This document shows, piece after piece, positions 21,465 through 33,460 of a stretch of DNA of 64,000 nt. Origin of the DNA: Wyeomyia smithii (taxonomy: Eukaryota; Arthropoda; Insecta; Diptera; Culicidae); NCBI RefSeq assembly GCF_029784165.1, contig NC_073696.1, forward strand, positions 267,746,760-267,810,759, written 5' to 3'. The notes under the pieces are model-generated. The model was not told the origin of the DNA and ran no database searches. It worked only from the letters and a program-made list of their open reading frames with translations. The stretch's first letter is position 1; the number at the start of each line of letters is the position of its first letter. The position numbers were made by a program, and so were the translations under genes.

Positions 21465-24400
21465 AAAAAAAGTAGGAGGTTGTATCCAAGACACGACCGT
21501 ATAACCGACGTAGAACTACGCACAGTGTTAAGGGAGGACTCTACTCTGAACAGTTGAAAAATAATGAATTTTCGTGATAATTGGAAAATTTAGAGGTGAA
21601 GTGTTCGGGCATTTGGGCTATTGATTACGGAATATTTGAAGATGTAACTGGTGGTACGTTTTTCTCAGCATCTACCAAACCGATTTGGCTAAAATTTCAC
21701 AAGCAGCTGTAAAAAAATTTCAGCCAAATCGGTGCAGTAGATGCTGAGAAAAACGTACCACTAGTTGAAAAACATGGTTTCGAGAGAAACGATGCGTAAT
21801 ACTCACTATATTTGTATCCAACACATGCAAATTATATCTCCAAATATACCTTAATCGATAGGCAAAATACTCGAACACATCACTCTATTCTAAACATCCG
21901 AAAAAAAATACGGATTTTTTTATTTTTCAAACTTCCAATGTAGGGCCTCCCCTTAACAAATGTATGGTTTGGATTGTTTCATTAACGAGTCTTGAAATCT
22001 ACTATTGCTCGCCCAAATCGAGAAACTTTTCATTGAATAAACTCTGGAAGTCTACTGTACGAGAATAATACAATACTTTGCACGTTTTGTGCCGTCCTGG
22101 AGTACAAAATATATGGCTGTGTGATCTGGAACCTCCTCTTTTCTTGCAATTGCAGTGCTATAGGCTTCTAATTCGCATATGAAAATACGATGTCAATGAA
22201 CGAACTGAAAGAAATTGCTGTTGAAATCTGGCGCTCGAGATCTTTCGAAAATACGATTAATCTTCGATCATTTGTTTTTTTTTGCCTTAAGAAAGGCACA
22301 GTTTGCTGTTCAAAATCAATAAAGGCACTCTGACAACACGCATTGTGAAAGCTGTTTCCATATTCAGTAAATTGAACGGCCGCGACAGAATTTGATTGTA
22401 AGGATCCAGCACAGATTACTTGCTAGTGTTTTGAAAAAAATATTAACCTTCAATTATGTACTAGTTCAAAAGGCACTTTGCTATTCAAAATCGGATATGC
22501 TGATGGCAACTTTTGTGCTGCCCCAACAATGGGGGAATAACGGCACTCTGACGACACATGCTGAAAACCGCGCTGCTCCTGAGACATGTGACCAACCACC
22601 GGGTAAGTAATTTGTTTAATCGTAAATCAGCTACAAAGCAATCCGCTGCTACTGCTGCAATCCGCTCCTGCTACTGTCAACGTTATGGACGGTCCGTCCA
22701 GTTTACCTTCCGACTAAAACATGTAACTGATTTTACCAGGGACACTCTTTGATAGCCGAAGGTTGCTACGAAATAGGCCACGCCTCATTTCTAAGTTTTA
22801 CCATTGTCTCATGTTCTTCAGACGAATAATTCCACAATTCGCATTTAAGTTTTGTATCCAGCGGAAAAACACCGATGGTGCACTCACACACGCAACGATA
22901 TTAACCCGTATCGTATTGCGGCTTCAAGCGGTTTCGCTTACTCGCTGTTGCGTGTTGCAACATGTTGCAACTGAGCAGCTGGGAGACGACGAAATTCTGT
23001 TCATGTTGAAAAATTGAATCTACTTCAAATTATTTCTGTAACGTCGAATTAACCACTTTTGTTAAGGCGTAAGGCGTTCTAATAGGGCAGTTTGTTGTTC
23101 AAAATCTATTATGCTGATCGCAGCCTTTGAGCTGCCCAGTGGGGGAATTAACTAAATTAATAAAGGACGACTGCGACAGAATTTGATTGCTAAGATCCCG
23201 CACAAAATGTTTGCTTGTGTAGATGCCACAATTTAATAACCTTCAATTCCGTGTTTATTTGCTTTGAAAAAGGTATTTTGCTGATCAAGATCGGATATTG
23301 ATCGCAGCCTTCGTGCTGCCCTAACAGGGGGGAATAAGGCACTCTGACAACACGCACTTTGAAAGCTGTTTTCACATTCAGTAAATAATAAGACGGCCGC
23401 AACAAAATTTGATTGCTACGATTGTTGTCAAAAAATATCAATCTTTAATTACTTGTTTATTTGCCTTGAAAAAGGCATTTTGCTGTTCAAAATCGGTTGC
23501 TGCACTGTAACTGTTTTACATTCAATCAGCAAATCAGACGGCCGCGACAGATTGAAATTGCTAGGATCCAGCACAGAAATTATTAACCTTCAATGACGTG
23601 TTTGTTTGACTTGAAAAAGGCATTTTCCTGTGTAAAATTTGATTTGCTGATGGCAAGCTTTATGCTGCCTCAACAGTGGGGGAGTAACGGCACTCTGACG
23701 ACACATGCTGAGAACCGCGCTGCTCCTGAGACATGTGACCAACCACCGGGTAAGTAATTTGTTTAATCGTAAATCAGCTACAAAGCAACCCGCTGCTACT
23801 GCTGCAATCCGCTCCTGCTACTGTCAACGTTATGGACGGTCCGTCCAGTTTACCTTCCGACTAAAACATGTAACTGATTTTACCAGGGACACTCTTTGAT
23901 AGCCGAAGGTTGCTACGAAATAGGCCACGCCTCATTTCTAAGTTTTACCATTGTCTCATGTTCTTGAGACGAATAATTCCCAATTCGCATTTAAGTTTTG
24001 TATCCAGCGAAAAAACACCGATGGTGCTCTCACACACGCAACGATATTAACCCGCATCGAATTGCGGCTTGTAACATCAAGCGATTTCGTTTGCTCGCTG
24101 TTGCGTGTTGCATCATGTTGCAACTGAGCAGCTGGGAGACGACGAAACTCCGTTCATTCAGATTGATTGAATCGATTTCAATTTATTCCTGTAAAGTCGA
24201 ATTTTTCACCTTTGTTGAGGCCTTCTAACATGACAGGGCAGTTTGTTGCTCAGAATCGGTTATGCTGATCGCAGCCTTTGTGCTGCTCCAACAGTAAATA
24301 AATAAAGCAATTTTTTTGACCGCGACAGAATTTGATTGCTAGGATCCAGCACCGAACGATTGTGTTATTGCCAAAAATTATTAACCTTCAAATTCTTGAT

Positions 24401-25060
24401 TATTTGCCTTGAGAAAGGCATTTTGCTGTTCAAAATCTGTAAAAGCTGTTTTCGCATTCAGTAAATAAAACGGCCGCGACAGATTGTGTTTTCTTGGATT
24501 CAGCAGTGAGCGACCAATCAGAGGATATAGTTCGCATAGTCAATCAACAACTTTCTACATTTGGGTGGATGCGTGTATAATTTTCCAATCAATTGCTGCA
24601 AAAATGAAAGAAATCGGTTAAAAACAAACCGATTTATAAGCATTTAAAAAAGGACAATTTTCATCCCCTTTTCGTTTCTAGTTTTCCTATTTACATCCCT
24701 ATGTGGTAGGCTAAAGAAAAACGTAGTTCTACGTCAAAACATACAAAATTTGTATAAAAAAAATTTTTTTTCCAAATTTTTTTCACGGTGTTTATTTTTT
24801 TTTCAAACAAAGTTATTGTCTACAACTTCGCTGAAGACACTGTACTGATCAAACAAACCGTTTAGATGCTGAAAATATTTTTATCAATATTATACACTTG
24901 AATTTTGTGCTGGCATGAATCAAACTTCGGAACTATTTCCTGCGCCGAGTGTCCGTTACCATAAAAACGTTAACATAATACAGGATTTCCTAACTCTACG
25001 TGAACATTGCGGTCGTGTCTCATACACAACCTCTACAACTTTTTTTTGTATTTTTCTTGG
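21465..25060. mobile_element. Long element with inverted ends AGGTTGTATCCAAGACACGACC
   Basis: The left end (from 21465) reads AGTAGGAGGTTGTATCCAAG, then ACACGACCGTATAACCGACG. The right end (about 24990-25060), reverse-complemented, reads AGTTGTAGAGGTTGTGTATG, then AGACACGACCGCAATG, so the two match as diverged terminal inverted repeats. A third copy of the left end starts near 32000, and the interior beside it resembles this interior. No transposase is seen. The class is unknown to me. Confidence 0.6.
22376..24500 (+). repeat. 1.15-kb tandem duplication with 150-bp modules
   Basis: About 480 bases (22520-23000) are repeated almost identically at 23667-24150, an offset of about 1147 bases. 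Smaller modules beginning CGGCCGCGACAGAATTTGAT recur near 22376, 23392, 23528, 24315 and 24472, usually followed by GATCCAGCACAG and TATTAACCTTCAA. The repeat explains the twin 64-codon frames at 22558 and 23705, which are not genes. Related units with a step of about 1.0 kb occur at 32100-33460. Confidence 0.78.
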
Positions 25061-25485
25061 AACTTTTTTGTAAACTAATTTTAATTTTCAAATGTTGTAA
25101 TTTTCAGGTGAACCTTAACAGTTCATATTTAATGATGATTACAAACATGATAACGAACGTTTTTGACGTAGAATTACCTCTCTTAGGAAGTCTCTTCGGC
25201 TGCGTAGATGTGTAAAATGAAAATCTAAAAACGGAAAAAGAGGAAAATACGTCCAATTTCAAATGCTAAGAAGTCGGTTAGTTTTTATTAGATTTCCTTC
25301 GTTCTTGCAGCAATCAATTGGAAAATCTTTTATGCATCAGTTCAAATGTACAAAATTGTAATTTAATTATCCGATTGATTGTACTATTGAAAAATGTCAA
25401 GTCTTGTTAAAACGCAGATTCAACCTTCATCGTTTGCTTGATGCTTGCTTTCCCTAGCACGGTCGACAGAATTATAAACCTAGTG

Positions 25486-25605
25486 AACCAGGAATGCACT
25501 CTTTCTGCTATATAAGATCCTGCTTCTGCTCAAACCATTCAGTTTACTAGTTGATGGTTATTAGGACGGTCCGAGCTAAACAATAGCGGGTAGTAGCAGT
25601 AACGA
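25486..25605 (+). promoter_or_regulatory. TATA + Inr + DPE core promoter in a dispersed repeat
   Basis: TATATAAG lies at 25509-25516. The initiator TTCAGTT puts +1 at the A at 25541, so the TATA box starts at -32. GGTCC occupies 25568-25572, exactly +28 to +32, and fits the downstream promoter element consensus RGWYV. This spacing is that of a classical arthropod RNA polymerase II core promoter. A related copy at 4388-4515 argues that it is the promoter of a mobile element, such as an LTR or a 5' UTR. No coding sequence follows within 700 bases. Direct sequence match; function inferred. Confidence 0.6.
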
Positions 25606-26358
25606 TTCGTTGCAACTTTTGCATTGTTGCATTCGGGAGTGATCGCGAATTCTTTGAATGACATTCACTAAGATTATCTTCTCAATGTTAAAAAGTTTTA
25701 TTTAATACTATTTATTTGTGTGAATCTCTGGTAATAAGGCATAATTAAATTGCTGCAAAGTGGAGCAGAAAGTTGTAAAGGTTACTACACTAAACGAAGG
25801 CACAGTTTACTACTTTTAAAAGTGAAATAGCAGCTGAATTAAAATATTTAAATGCTTGGTGTCGAAGAATAACTTGTAGAGTAGACTTCAATGTTCAATT
25901 TAGTTAACAACAAAACTTATGTTTATCATACATTGCAGTTCAGATCTCAAAAAAACATTCGATTTCACATTTGTTCCTTCCTTAGTGCTTCTTACTCTCC
26001 CTAATTTCAAGTTTTTTAAACACTATTGATAACGAAATTTTCTCGGCTTTCCAACGAAATCAACAAAATTGAGCTAGCTATCATACTTGTTGTGCTAGAC
26101 CTCGTCAAAGGCAAACATAACCGAAAAATGAAAAAAAGTGAATAACTTTGCAGTGGTTGAATTTTGGCTATATGCGTAGAAGGACTTTTTTTTCAATCCA
26201 ACAGGTAAACATTTACCGTAGTTACAGCTTTTACAAAGTGGGTCATGATCGAACATTATGTTATCAATTAATGTACATTTTTAAACCAATTAATGCCAAT
26301 GAGGGAAATAAATCTAAGTTGAACCCTTCAAAACGCCTCTAAAGGACAGAAACAGAAT
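25606..26358. other. AT-rich spacer
   Basis: No recognised gene or repeat. Open frames are short and AT-biased. It lies downstream of the promoter-like repeat, but no long frame or splice structure is visible. Confidence 0.35.
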
Positions 26359-26481
26359 AAAAGAAAGGTGTTAAAACCTGCAGTAGAGAAAGGTTTTTTT
26401 TACGTGTTTTTTTTTACGCGGGTTGCTTAAAAAAACGCATAAAAAACCTTTCTCTACTGCAGGTTTTGAAACCTTTCTTTT
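26359..26481. repeat. Hairpin, 42-bp arms (MITE-like)
   Basis: The arm AAACCTGCAGTAGAGAAAGG with its flanks (26359-26400) is matched by its reverse complement at about 26438-26481, separated by about 37 bases with T and A runs. It directly abuts the A box of the SINE. No flanking duplication could be fixed because the SINE starts at its right edge. Confidence 0.75.
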
Positions 26482-26667
26482 GTGGTTAGCGATGTCGGTC
26501 GGCTAGCTCTCCCACACGGTTGTGATATCGGGTTCGATTCCCGATCAGGTCGAGGATCTTTTCGAGCTGGAAATTTTCTCGACTCAGCACTGGGGCACGG
26601 TGTATCGTTGTACTTATCCTACAACATGCAAAATGTGCCGAAAACAATATCGATAACGAATTCTCAA
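26482..26667 (+). mobile_element. Feilai-like tRNA-derived SINE
   Basis: A tRNA-like head carries an A-box-like TGGTTAGCGATG at the start and the B box GGTTCGATTCCC at 26531-26542, giving an internal pol III promoter. The body (GATCTTTTCGAGCTGGAAAT, then TTTCTCGACTCAGCACTGGG and CATGCAAAATG) resembles the Feilai SINE family known from Aedes. The end near 26667 is placed at the last phrase before AT-rich DNA (CGATAACGAATTC), so it is approximate. No target duplication was found, partly because a hairpin abuts the 5' end. Confidence 0.72.
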
Positions 26668-29600
26668 ATATTTCAAATATTTTAGGACGGTTTTCTCCGT
26701 TATAGGTATAACGTAGGTGTGAACACGCTTTTAAATACAACTGAGGAAACAACAAAAATTTCGAATTCGATTGAAATACGCGACGACTGTTGTTTTCGAC
26801 TAAGAATGTAGCGAAAAAATTTGTGAGTCAGCAAATAATATTAAACCGGTTTACCAACAAAGTCGTTTTATAGTTAGTAAAATCGTTTCCGATAAAGTAA
26901 GGTACGTAAACAGCTTGAGATTTTTCGCCTCATATAGGTTCAAAGTTGAAATCATATTTGCTGAATAGCCCCTGTCAACTCATTCAATAAAGATCAAATC
27001 AATTCTGGTTCCGAAAAACTGAACCGAATTTCCAAACGAAATGATCCTATTATCGTCATCCCCATACAGCAGCCACAAATTATTCGCCGTCGATGAAGCG
27101 ACTTTTTTTAATACGCAATAAAAATAAACGCTCGCAAAATTGCCGTGCGCTGGGTGACTTCTTCGACGAATGATTGATTAAATTTGCTCTCGCAAAAAAA
27201 AAACACCTTGCGACACTGATGTATGATAATGGTGCCAGTGTGACATGAATTTTTTACGCCGTTTTAATTTTATGCCCGGGCCATAAAGCGTGCCAATCAC
27301 GCCGTTTCGGAAGCGAAGCACCGCCGGTGGCCAAAACCGACAACCAATTTCGTGTTGACCGTAAATTTTCTGATGTTAGGGCAGAGATTTACCCGCTGAA
27401 GATAAAGATGAAATTGGAGTGGCCGATGGTGAAGGAAGATCAAAAAGATTGTTGGAAACTGAAAAGCTCCAGTGGCACTAGACAGTGAAACTCACCCAAA
27501 AGTTTTCGCCGATTTGCCATCAATCTGATAAACGACGCAGTTGAGATGTAATTGCAACCAATCATCGGAATGTTACCACAGAGCATTGAAGAAGCTTCGG
27601 TAAAACTCATCCCCGGTTGGTTGGCTTCCGTCGGAGCGGACCCGTGCAGAACCCTCCACAGCACTAAATGAACGAATCGTGTTATGCCCCAGCTGGAAAG
27701 TTTCTTCCAGCGTTCGTCAGTGGAGGAACAGGAAACTTTCCCCGTGGTTGGTTTAACACTGGAGCTGGCAGTCCAGCCCCGTCACTCTGCTGATGTCGCT
27801 ATAAACGAAAATGATCAGTTAAGCAGAAATGGTTGCGTTTGGGAATTCCCTGTCTGGAAGCTACACAGGGACAGGGATGAAGCGGGCGAGTTAGAAGGTG
27901 GCAAACGAGGAAAGATTTTCCCTCGATGTGTTTCGTTGGGTAGAGAGGGTAGGAAAATTTTTGCTAATTTGAACAGAATGCTATGGTCTAGCTTTATCGA
28001 AAGCGACTATTTTGGATGGGAAGATAGTTGTTTTATTTGTTTTGTAAATTGCTACATGAGTGCTGTCGGATATTTCTTAACAATTTATCAAGGCGTTAGC
28101 AATGAGGAAGCGTTCACAAAAAATTTACTTGCTTAGAAACCGATTTCTATCTAAAGCGCTCTGTGATCTTTGCAAAAACTATATAGCTTCAACAAATCAT
28201 TGCTTCATTAGATGGAAGATTATATGTTAAACCTTACAGTCCACACTCTACCATGATTCTTTCTATAAAGCACGGAACAAAAATCCTCGTAATGATAATG
28301 AAAGCGATAATCCTATCAACGAGCAGCCGTAAGCCTCTGCCGTATCAGCCGTATGCAGCGTTGATTCCTGCTTGATCCAGGCAGATGAAATGAAAGTCTA
28401 TAAATAGAGTGTTTATCCAGCACATCCGCCCCAGTTATCATCGATGGTCCATCCGTGGACGGAAGTAAACCCGTGAATAATGAAATTACCCGGCATCCCG
28501 TCTAGCAAGCAGCAGCGATAATCGTACAAAGGGAGCACATGTGATAAATTGATCAACGCCGAAATAAGCTTTCGAGATTTTCGCTGATTTAAACCTAAGT
28601 TTTTTTTTCATCCCAGCCTCGGATATATCCTTTTTTGTTAATTATTCACAAGTTCACATACTGGTGAAATAGTTACCAGCTGGAAAAAGCATGTGCTCGT
28701 TGGATGTTACCCCTTCAGCCCACCGTCTATGGCTAAAATTTGCCTCAATGCTTATTATGTCCCGTTCAACCCAATTTACTGCTAAAGGTTCACTCGCCAC
28801 TAGAAGCAGCAGCACCGGGTATCACATTCGGAACAGAGCCACGTGCTACAAGAGTTGCCACATCGTCGTCGTCGACGCCGTCGTCGTGAAACTCTTTACA
28901 TATTCACCTTCCCGCGATTTCACTGTTCGGTGGGGGTTTTGTGTTATGCATGTTTGAACTACTTTCATACGTTCATACATACATACATACATTCCTCGAA
29001 GGCAAGACTAACTTCTATCATCTTCTTTATAGCCTCCACCTTCAAACTTCAACTCAAGTTACGAGTTTTTCCATTTCACTTGTGGGCACACGGTACTCGA
29101 GTCACCCTACCGTTCGCCTTTCTTGTTCCTCGAGGAAAAGTTCGTCCCTGCAATTTACTTGTTATAACATAGTGGGTTGCTTCGCGACTCGATTCCACTC
29201 AATTTAAGAAAGCGTTCGCTCGCGAGAGACAGAGAGAGAGAGAGAGAAGGAATGAAATGATTTAAGTATGCCACGTTTGAGCTTCCTGTTCCGGTTGCGC
29301 TTCTACTCGTAAGTAGGTAACTGTGTTATGTATCATTCCGTCCGAGTGGATGCCGCAACAGTCGCGGGTGTTACGCGTGAAAATCACACTCGAACGGGAA
29401 AGTTTTCCGCTTCTGGGCTATTTGCTATTGCTTTGGGGCACATGAGAAACGCTTTGCTTAGAATGTGACGTGATACCTTCGATGTACATCGTTTAGCAAA
29501 TTATAGGAGGAACTCTTTTGCTGATCAATTTGAATCCATTTTTGAACATTCTTTTTGTGACTTAGGTTGTGTTTATCTACAAAAAGAAAACTAGACAAAT

Positions 29601-30430
29601 TCTTGATCGATTTGAGTTGCATTAATGGTCGGTGCCTTGATGATCACCAGTGACTGTATTTTTGATCGAAGACTAAATTTTAGAGCTATCTATAAAAATG
29701 TGCTCTCTGTGAAAACCATTACATATTTTTCCAGAATAATGAAAACGAAATGTAAAAAAAAAAAACGTTTTTAGACTACGATAGGTTTTTGATCTTCCTG
29801 ATTCAAAGTATACTCCAAAGTATACTCCATAGTCCACTTTCAAATGCTTAAAACATAGTTTCCAACCGATTCCCTTCATTCTTACGATTGCGATTTTTGC
29901 ACGCTAATATAGAGCTGAAAACATGGTCAAATATAAGGCGAAACTCTCAGTGGCACCACCGATACTAAAGTATACAGACAATTTGACTTTGTAAACGATT
30001 AGTTTAGTTTTATTCGCTCGAGTGCACAACGCCGTGCTCAGCAGAAGAATAACTCTCAGTAGTCATGTAAAAAAGCTATCATGCAGAAATTTAGTCTTCA
30101 GTGCAAAAAGAGGATTATCTACTGGGAACTGAGTCAACCAGCAGCAAACAGAGCTGTGTCAAACCGCAACGCCTCAGGCGGCGATTTCAAATGTTTGTGT
30201 GGTTTTTGCTCATTCGATCACAGCCTTTCACAGCGGACGGACCAAGAAAAAAGCGGGTGGATCGCACTGGTTATTGGAGATCATCGTCTACAGCTATTTA
30301 TTTATTTAGCTCTACCCACAGACATTATTACACTAGTCCTAATGGTTATTAATATAAAATATAAAACATGACGAAACAGAGAGACAAATTTTGTCTCTTA
30401 ATGGGGACCTAACAAGCGAGCAATAGAGTG
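26668..30430. other. Low-copy DNA with two microsatellites, no recognised gene
   Basis: Moderate-GC, low-copy sequence. A CATA microsatellite is at about 28973-28992 and a GA-rich microsatellite at about 29222-29247. The longest plus-strand frame (27684-28136, 150 codons) has no recognised family and no clear signal peptide. A GTCGTCGTCGTC-type run near 28865 gives spurious arginine-rich frames. Around 29821-29835 there is a short duplication (AGTATACTCCA twice). Conserved host non-coding DNA is possible but cannot be shown here. Confidence 0.4.
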
Positions 30431-30479
30431 TTTTTTTTTGTTCAAACAACATTTATTTGACACGGCACAATACAAATTA
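30431..30479 (-). mobile_element. 49-bp 5'-truncated retro-insertion
   Basis: A 12-bp target duplication, AGCAATAGAGTG, lies at 30419-30430 and 30480-30491. Between them sits, on the minus strand, the sequence TTAATTTGTATTGTGCCGTG, then TCAAATAAATG and an A tract. This is the same 3' end as at 14804-14870. It shows that the parent is a poly-A-type retroelement copied by target-primed reverse transcription and that this copy was cut to its last few dozen bases. Confidence 0.88.
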
Positions 30480-30494
30480 AGCAATAGAGTGTTG

Positions 30495-30830
30495 TTATAC
30501 GTTGTATATTTCTGAAATCCCGCGGCATGCGGCAAATCATTCTCAGTTGCATAGCGGCTTTAAATATCAGTTTGGTATCGAGGAAAACTCCAAGAACCTG
30601 ATCGACTCGCCGTATTGAAGGCCCATCTTACATGTAATCGAAGTGTACCGGACGGTGTTTCCTAGTTAACGGAAAAAAGGTTTACTAAAGTTTACTTACA
30701 CCAACGTGCGAATAAGTTGTTGTTGGAGATAAGTGGCGTCTTCGACGTTTTTGATTTCGTTAAATAGATTCAAATCGTCAGCGAACGCAAGACGAGGACA
30801 ATTCCGTAAGTAGCGACAAATGGTTTGACA
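30495..30830 (-). pseudogene. Jockey-type reverse transcriptase fragment
   Basis: The minus strand encodes LAFADDLNLFNEIKNVEDAT, whose FADD is the RT catalytic box, then YLQQQLIRTL. After a small deletion it continues as RRVDQVLGVFLDTKLIFKAA and MICRMPRDFRN, matching the RT thumb of Jockey-group elements. Reading frame changes and missing residues between the palm and thumb show that it is a relic. The fragment begins and ends abruptly. Similar wording to the 49371-51962 RT thumb suggests a related but separate lineage. Confidence 0.75.
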
Positions 30831-31999
30831 ATTTCGTCGCCGGATTTCATTTTGAGAGTTCACCCCAACGCAGAAATGCAGCGCTACATTTTGGATCTCC
30901 CGTCAGTGTGAAAAGCACCGTCATACAGGTTTGTTACTGATTCAGTACGGATCGGGCGCGTTCGCTTTCAGTTTCCAGGCACTGCTAAAGTGTTTGAAGA
31001 AATTATTAAAGAACTAGAATCGTCCCATGTCATCGACAAATTGCAATCCGCAATGACGATAAATTACGCAAACTTGTTGGCATCACTATTGTAACACACC
31101 AAAGGCACTTTTTAGCGCCTCGGAATTATTCAGTTCAAGTAGTTATCATCTTTCAGAATTCAATTCCACCCACGCAATTTGACAGCTTCAAATAAACAAT
31201 TTCATGGCGCTTAAAGTGGTGTTGTCACAAAAGGTACCTGGCAAAGTCTGTTAGTTTTCGTGCCATTGCGAAGAATTTGCATATGACGCGGGGTAATTCT
31301 TGATTTCTAGTAATTTTTTGGCGCAGTATATCTTTTAACTAACGCACTAACATTGATATATCTAAATAATGACGAAAGAAAAGTTGTCAAGGGATGATTT
31401 CTAGAGAATTGTATAAACTTTTTTGAACAATTTGAACTTGATTTCATACATTTAAAAAAAAATTAACAACAGTTTCGTGTACAGCATTTTTCACATTTGT
31501 TGCTTCTGAGCGGCCCATAATATTTTCAACGTGAAACAGTGTTGAACACGGCAAAGTTTTTCCAAGAATGTCCAACTTGATTTGTTCGAAAGAGTTTTAG
31601 GCAACTGAAGTACTGGAAAAAATAATATTACTATACGTTTTGTTTTTGAAAAAAAAAAAATATTTTCCAGTGCAGGATTTCAAATTTCATTTTTTTATTT
31701 TTTTTCATTGGAAATCCAGACAATTTCCTAGAACCACAACAAACTCAAAAAAGTTGAATTAAGATTTTCAAAAAAATATTCTAAATAGCTTTCGATTCCA
31801 GTATACATATACCTTGAAAAGATAATAAACAAAATAAGTTTGAAAGCAGCCGTCAATATCTTTTTACCCGCAAGTTATGCCTTTTTGAAAAATGGGTCAG
31901 AAAATAAACAAAAACAGACATAAATCCTTTACACCAGAAGATAGTAAAATACTTTCTTTTTCAAAAATGTACCAGCAACAGTTTTGACTTTGTGAAAAA
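30831..31999. other. AT-rich spacer with repeat-end fragments
   Basis: Near 31113 and 31203 two short segments in opposite orientation (GGCGCTTAAAGTGGTGTTG and its inverted relative) resemble the phrase at 34617-34660, so they are probably ends of one MITE-like family. The rest, including a poly-A run near 31650, is unclassified. Confidence 0.4.
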
Positions 32000-33460
32000 T
32001 AGTAGGAGGTTGTATGCAAGACACGACCACATAACTGACTACGCTGACAAACTACGCACACTATCAACAAATGCATTGTGGAGAATTTATAATTAATCAA
32101 ATCAAGAAACTCTTCATTACTTGTTCAGTTATCCTAAGAGGGGCAGTGTGCTGTTCAAAATTGAATATGATGCTGCTCAGATAGTGGGGGGATAGGGTAC
32201 CCTGACAATAAGCACTAAAAAGAACAGCACTGCTGCTGACACATGTGACCTTCCGGGCAAGTGATTTTTTTCAAGCCGAAAGCAAGTTCGGAAAGCCAGC
32301 AGATACAACATTATTCGCTGCTGCTACCATTACAACCAACTTGCAGAGCGAGCGAGTATCAATATCATTGTCCTCGTTTCTGCTGGAGAATGAGACATTT
32401 TCTACTCTGCTCAAGTCTTTTGCATTCACGCTTTCGAGATACTCTTTATTCTTTATGCACTCGCCGGAGCAGCAGCTAACGCAAAAACTCCTTTGTTTTG
32501 CTACTTAGTGACAGTAAAAGAGTTTTTGCTTGCGAGTAGGAGTACTGGATTAGAATTGCTCGTCTTGAAGAAGTGCTTGAAAATATGCTCGGAAACGAAA
32601 ATGCTTTTTTTCGTCTACTCGGTTTTGCTTCGTGCACAACCGAGAGTGGAGCGAAGAATCTGTAGCGTATCGCATACTGGAACCGTTCCAGAGGAACGCG
32701 TTGGATATCGGACTGCTTTGGTAATTTTTTTACAGAAGCCCGATACCCTATTCGTTTTTTTTTGTCTCTCCGCAGTCATCGCAATGCATCTTGAAACAAT
32801 GGTTTACGGTTGGTAGTGCTCGTGTCGCGAGTGGAGGAGTACACGCGAGTGTGTGCATATGATTTTGGGAGCAATTGCGAGCAAGGAAGAAAGCGAAAAA
32901 GAAAGAGAAATAGCTTGATTTGAGGTGTTGCATGCTGTTTATGAGCGAGACTAACAAAACTGGCCACAACCCGCTACGCTACTGTTAATATTGGACCGTT
33001 CGTCCGCCTTACCTTCCGGCTAAAGAATGTAACTGATTTTACCAGGGGCACTCATTTATAGCCCAAGGGTGCTCTAAAATAGGCTCCGCCTTTTTGTTAA
33101 GTTTCACTACATTCTCTCATCTTCTTTAGACGGAGGACTTTTGTAACCAAAACAACAAAATTCTGTTTATGCTGATTCGCTCCATCGATGGGAAGAAGGC
33201 CAAAGCCCTTTACCGGCAAATCGAAACAGTTGCTGCTGGTGAGATATGAGACCAAATTGTTTAAGTCGAAAGCAAACTCGGAGAGCCAGCAGACACTAGA
33301 ACAACCCACTACGCAACGGCGCACTAGGTATACTATTCTGTCAATTTTTTTTAAGAAACCCAGCAAGCGACTTGACAATTTCAATAGAACAAAACTCCGT
33401 ATAATGAAACAACAGTTTTCTGCATTTAGACGGATGCGTGTATAATTTTACAATCGATTG
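32000..33460 (+). mobile_element. Relative of the 21465-25060 element (partial)
   Basis: The left end reads AGTAGGAGGTTGTATGCAAG, then ACACGACCACATAACTGAC, as at 21465. The interior shares CTGACACATGTGACC, GGACCGTTCGTCCGCCTTACC, TGTAACTGATTTTACCAGGG and CTCCGCCT with 22550-22800. Two internal units are offset by about 1.0 kb (the phrase with AAGCAAGTTCGGAAAGCCAG near 32283 recurs near 33268). No right-end inverted repeat was found. Open frames here follow the repeat and carry no domain. Confidence 0.6.

Noticed and set aside
22558..23899. Pair of nearly identical 64-codon frames taken as duplicated genes
   Set aside because: They sit in a 1.15-kb repeated block inside a mobile element, have no family match, and the identity extends far outside the frames.
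26482..26560. Functional tRNA gene
   Set aside because: A and B boxes are present, but the cloverleaf arms do not pair well and SINE body sequence follows.
27684..28136. 150-codon plus-strand ORF as a host gene
   Set aside because: Plausible composition but no recognised family, no start context and no splice evidence; kept only as a note in the low-copy region.
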